Positions 5,501 through 6,936 of a stretch of DNA of 6,936 nt are shown here, one piece after another. The position numbers and the translations under genes were made by a program. The stretch covers positions 1 through 6,936 of the forward strand of contig JAFWCS010000057.1 of assembly GCA_017534365.1 (NCBI GenBank). Direction: 5' to 3'. How positions within the stretch are numbered: position 1 is the first letter of the stretch; the number at the start of each line of letters is the position of its first letter. The notes under the pieces are model-generated. The model was not told where the DNA came from. It ran no database searches and worked only from the letters and a program-made list of their open reading frames with translations. The DNA is from Clostridia bacterium. GTDB lineage: Bacteria; Bacillota; Clostridia; Oscillospirales; Acutalibacteraceae.

Positions 5501-5531
5501 TGATACAGACCATCATGAAAGGCGGATGTTT

Positions 5532-6936
5532 ATGACCTTGAAACGCTTCCTCAGTCTCCTCCTGGCCTGTCTGCTGCTGTTTACGATCGCGACGCCTGCG
5601 TTTGCGGCCGGCGCGACCGCTGCGCAGGATACCGCCGAACCCGGCAGCGGATTTCAGAATTTCTTCCGCGCGCTGATCGAATGGTTCACAGCGCTCTGGA
5701 ACAAGCTGATGTCGATCTTTCAGCCAAATAAACGAATTGTGAGGAAAACCATGAATCAGAATGCGATCCATATGCTGCAGTCCGTCACTGATACGATCTG
5801 CGACAGCTTCATCATCACGACGGAGGACGGCAAGGTCCTCGTGATCGACGGCGGTCACCGGAGCGAAACGGAATATTTTCTGAATTATCTGAAGGGCGTT
5901 ACCGGCAAAAGGAAGCCGCATATCGACGCCTGGTTCCTCTCCCATCCGCACGACGATCACTGCGAGGTGTTTCTGGAGGTGGTCGCAAATCACAGCGGAG
6001 AAGTGACGTTTGATAAGGTCTATGCCAATTTCCCGGAGGCGTCGTTCTATGAGGGCATCGACGAATGGTGCGTTGCCGTGATCTCCGAATTCGACCGCCT
6101 GCGCCCCGCGTTCGCGGAGAAGGTCGCCGAGCTGCATGAGGGTGACGTGTTCAACGTCGGCGCTGCGAAATTCACGGTGTTTTACACGTTCAATCCCGAA
6201 TGGAAGGGCGGCAACGACGGCTCCACGATCATGCGCATGGATCTCGGCGGCACGAGCGTGATGTTCACCGGCGACGCAACCGCGACCCCCGGCAATTACG
6301 TCGTGGAGAAGTACGGCGAGAGCGGCCTGCTGCACCGCGATTACTGCAAGATGGCGCATCACGGGCAGGATGGCGTGGATCGGAATTTCTATGAAGCGGT
6401 CGCGCCGAAGGTCTGCCTGTGGCCGACCCCGACCTGGGTCTATGAGAATACCAACGGCAATCTGCATACCTTCGAGACCCGCGCCTGGGTCGAGGCGCTC
6501 GGCGTGGAGAAGGAATACAAGTCCTTTGAGGGTACGGCCGTGATCGGCATGCTGCCCCGCATCGTCACAACGACCGACGTGTTTGAAGACGGCTATCCCG
6601 CGGACCGTGCGATCGACCGGCTGGCCGCGCTCGGCTACGAAGGGATCGACATGGGCTTCGATTACTGGACGTTTGAAGGCTCGCCCTTCCTCAGTGAGAA
6701 CTATCTGGACTGGGCGCGCGGCCTGAAAGCGCACGCGGATGAGGTCGGCATTCCTTATACGCACGCCCACGCGCCGGGCGACGCCGGCGCAGGTGAGGTG
6801 ATCGGCCGTTCGATCGAAGCGGCCGCAGCCCTGGGTGCAAGATATCTTGTCGTGCATCCGATCTGGCAGGATGAAGACGGCAGCGCCATCAGAAGCAAGG
6901 CGAAGTTCCTTCGGGTGAATGCTGAAGCGATCCGGC
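5532..6936 (+). CDS. Signal peptide + MBL hydrolase + TIM-barrel fusion (3' end outside window)
   Basis: An open frame of at least 468 codons with no stop before the window end. Residues 1-25 form a signal peptide (KR, a Leu-rich core, AFA|A). Residues 41-63 are amphipathic and aromatic (FQNFFRALIEWF...). From about residue 74 comes a ComEC-like metallo-beta-lactamase domain: DGGH (106-109), the metal motif HPHDDH (138-143), NDGS (228-231), TGD with D248, and AHHG with H276-H277. From about residue 343 a xylose-isomerase-like TIM barrel (sugar phosphate isomerase/epimerase type) begins: RIVTTTD, YEGIDMGFDYW (369-379), HAHAP (411-415) and VVHPIW (440-445); it is cut by the window end. Start 5532 has AAAGGCGG upstream; in-frame ATG 5526 is too close to it. 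Substrates are unknown. The three-part architecture is unusual, and an internal start at 5751 may yield a cytoplasmic form. Confidence 0.85.
   Translation, partial: MTLKRFLSLLLACLLLFTIATPAFAAGATAAQDTAEPGSGFQNFFRALIEWFTALWNKLMSIFQPNKRIVRKTMNQNAIHMLQSVTDTICDSFIITTEDGKVLVIDGGHRSETEYFLNYLKGVTGKRKPHIDAWFLSHPHDDHCEVFLEVVANHSGEVTFDKVYANFPEASFYEGIDEWCVAVISEFDRLRPAFAEKVAELHEGDVFNVGAAKFTVFYTFNPEWKGGNDGSTIMRMDLGGTSVMFTGDATATPGNYVVEKYGESGLLHRDYCKMAHHGQDGVDRNFYEAVAPKVCLWPTPTWVYENTNGNLHTFETRAWVEALGVEKEYKSFEGTAVIGMLPRIVTTTDVFEDGYPADRAIDRLAALGYEGIDMGFDYWTFEGSPFLSENYLDWARGLKAHADEVGIPYTHAHAPGDAGAGEVIGRSIEAAAALGARYLVVHPIWQDEDGSAIRSKAKFLRVNAEAIR
5741..5753 (+). promoter_or_regulatory. Internal ribosome binding site and alternative start
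   Basis: GAGG (5741-5744) lies six bases upstream of an in-frame ATG (5751-5753), exactly where the metallo-beta-lactamase domain begins. Starting here would drop the signal peptide and the amphipathic segment and give a cytoplasmic MBL/TIM-barrel enzyme. A TAA in another frame (5729-5731) just upstream is what one would expect if a separate small gene once ended there. Confidence 0.5.

Noticed and set aside
5559..5570. Lipobox LLAC in the signal peptide of the fusion gene
   Set aside because: The Cys sits at residue 13 in the middle of the hydrophobic core, and a good signal peptidase I site (AFA|A) follows at residue 25, so a lipoprotein is unlikely.
5412..6857. A 481-codon open frame on the minus strand
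   Set aside because: It is antisense to the MBL/TIM-barrel gene, lacks a family signature and a ribosome site, and is rich in His/Arg/Asp as expected for a shadow of a GC-rich gene. The plus-strand frame has intact motifs and a strong promoter.

Overview
The window looks like a chromosomal stretch of a GC-rich Clostridia, most likely an Oscillospirales-type gut bacterium. This is inferred from strong GGAGG ribosome binding sites, clear sigma-A-type promoters, ATGA-coupled genes, the gene families present, and a cluster of short 'GTAGGGGCGAAT...ATTCGCCC' palindromes of the sort I associate with that group. No RNA gene, CRISPR array or transposase is visible.

Layout. (1) 1-2099, plus strand: the 3' part of an ABC exporter with fused membrane and ATPase domains, coupled by a 4-base overlap to a membrane-anchored YdcF/DUF218 protein. 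(2) 2100-2622: a gene-free stretch holding at least five short palindromes that share a GTAGG/CCTAC tail and occur in both orientations, then a promoter embedded in a nested inverted repeat. (3) 2623-4142, plus strand: a DUF2974 (Mbeg1-like) alpha/beta hydrolase coupled by ATGA to an MmcQ/YjbR-family protein, closed by a hairpin that can serve both convergent units. (4) 4192-5262, minus strand: a cytoplasmic sialidase-fold beta-propeller protein with three Asp-boxes. (5) 5263-5531: a divergent control region with one promoter for each side, cre-like motifs (TGCAARCG) in both promoters, a perfect 16-bp palindrome in the sialidase leader, and an intrinsic terminator facing the minus strand that has no obvious gene to terminate. 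(6) 5532 to the window end, plus strand: a long open frame with no stop in the window, encoding a signal peptide, a short amphipathic segment, a ComEC-like metallo-beta-lactamase domain and the start of a xylose-isomerase-like TIM barrel in one polypeptide.

The last gene and its control region are the most unusual part. Joining an exported N-terminus, an MBL hydrolase and a sugar-isomerase-type barrel is odd, and an internal Shine-Dalgarno plus ATG at the first seam suggests either a recent fusion, two protein forms from one gene, or a base error joining two genes. The cre-like sites suggest that the sialidase-like gene and the fusion gene are both under carbon-source control, perhaps as a divergent pair for using a host or diet glycan; this is inference. 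The first two operons show no functional link to this pair.
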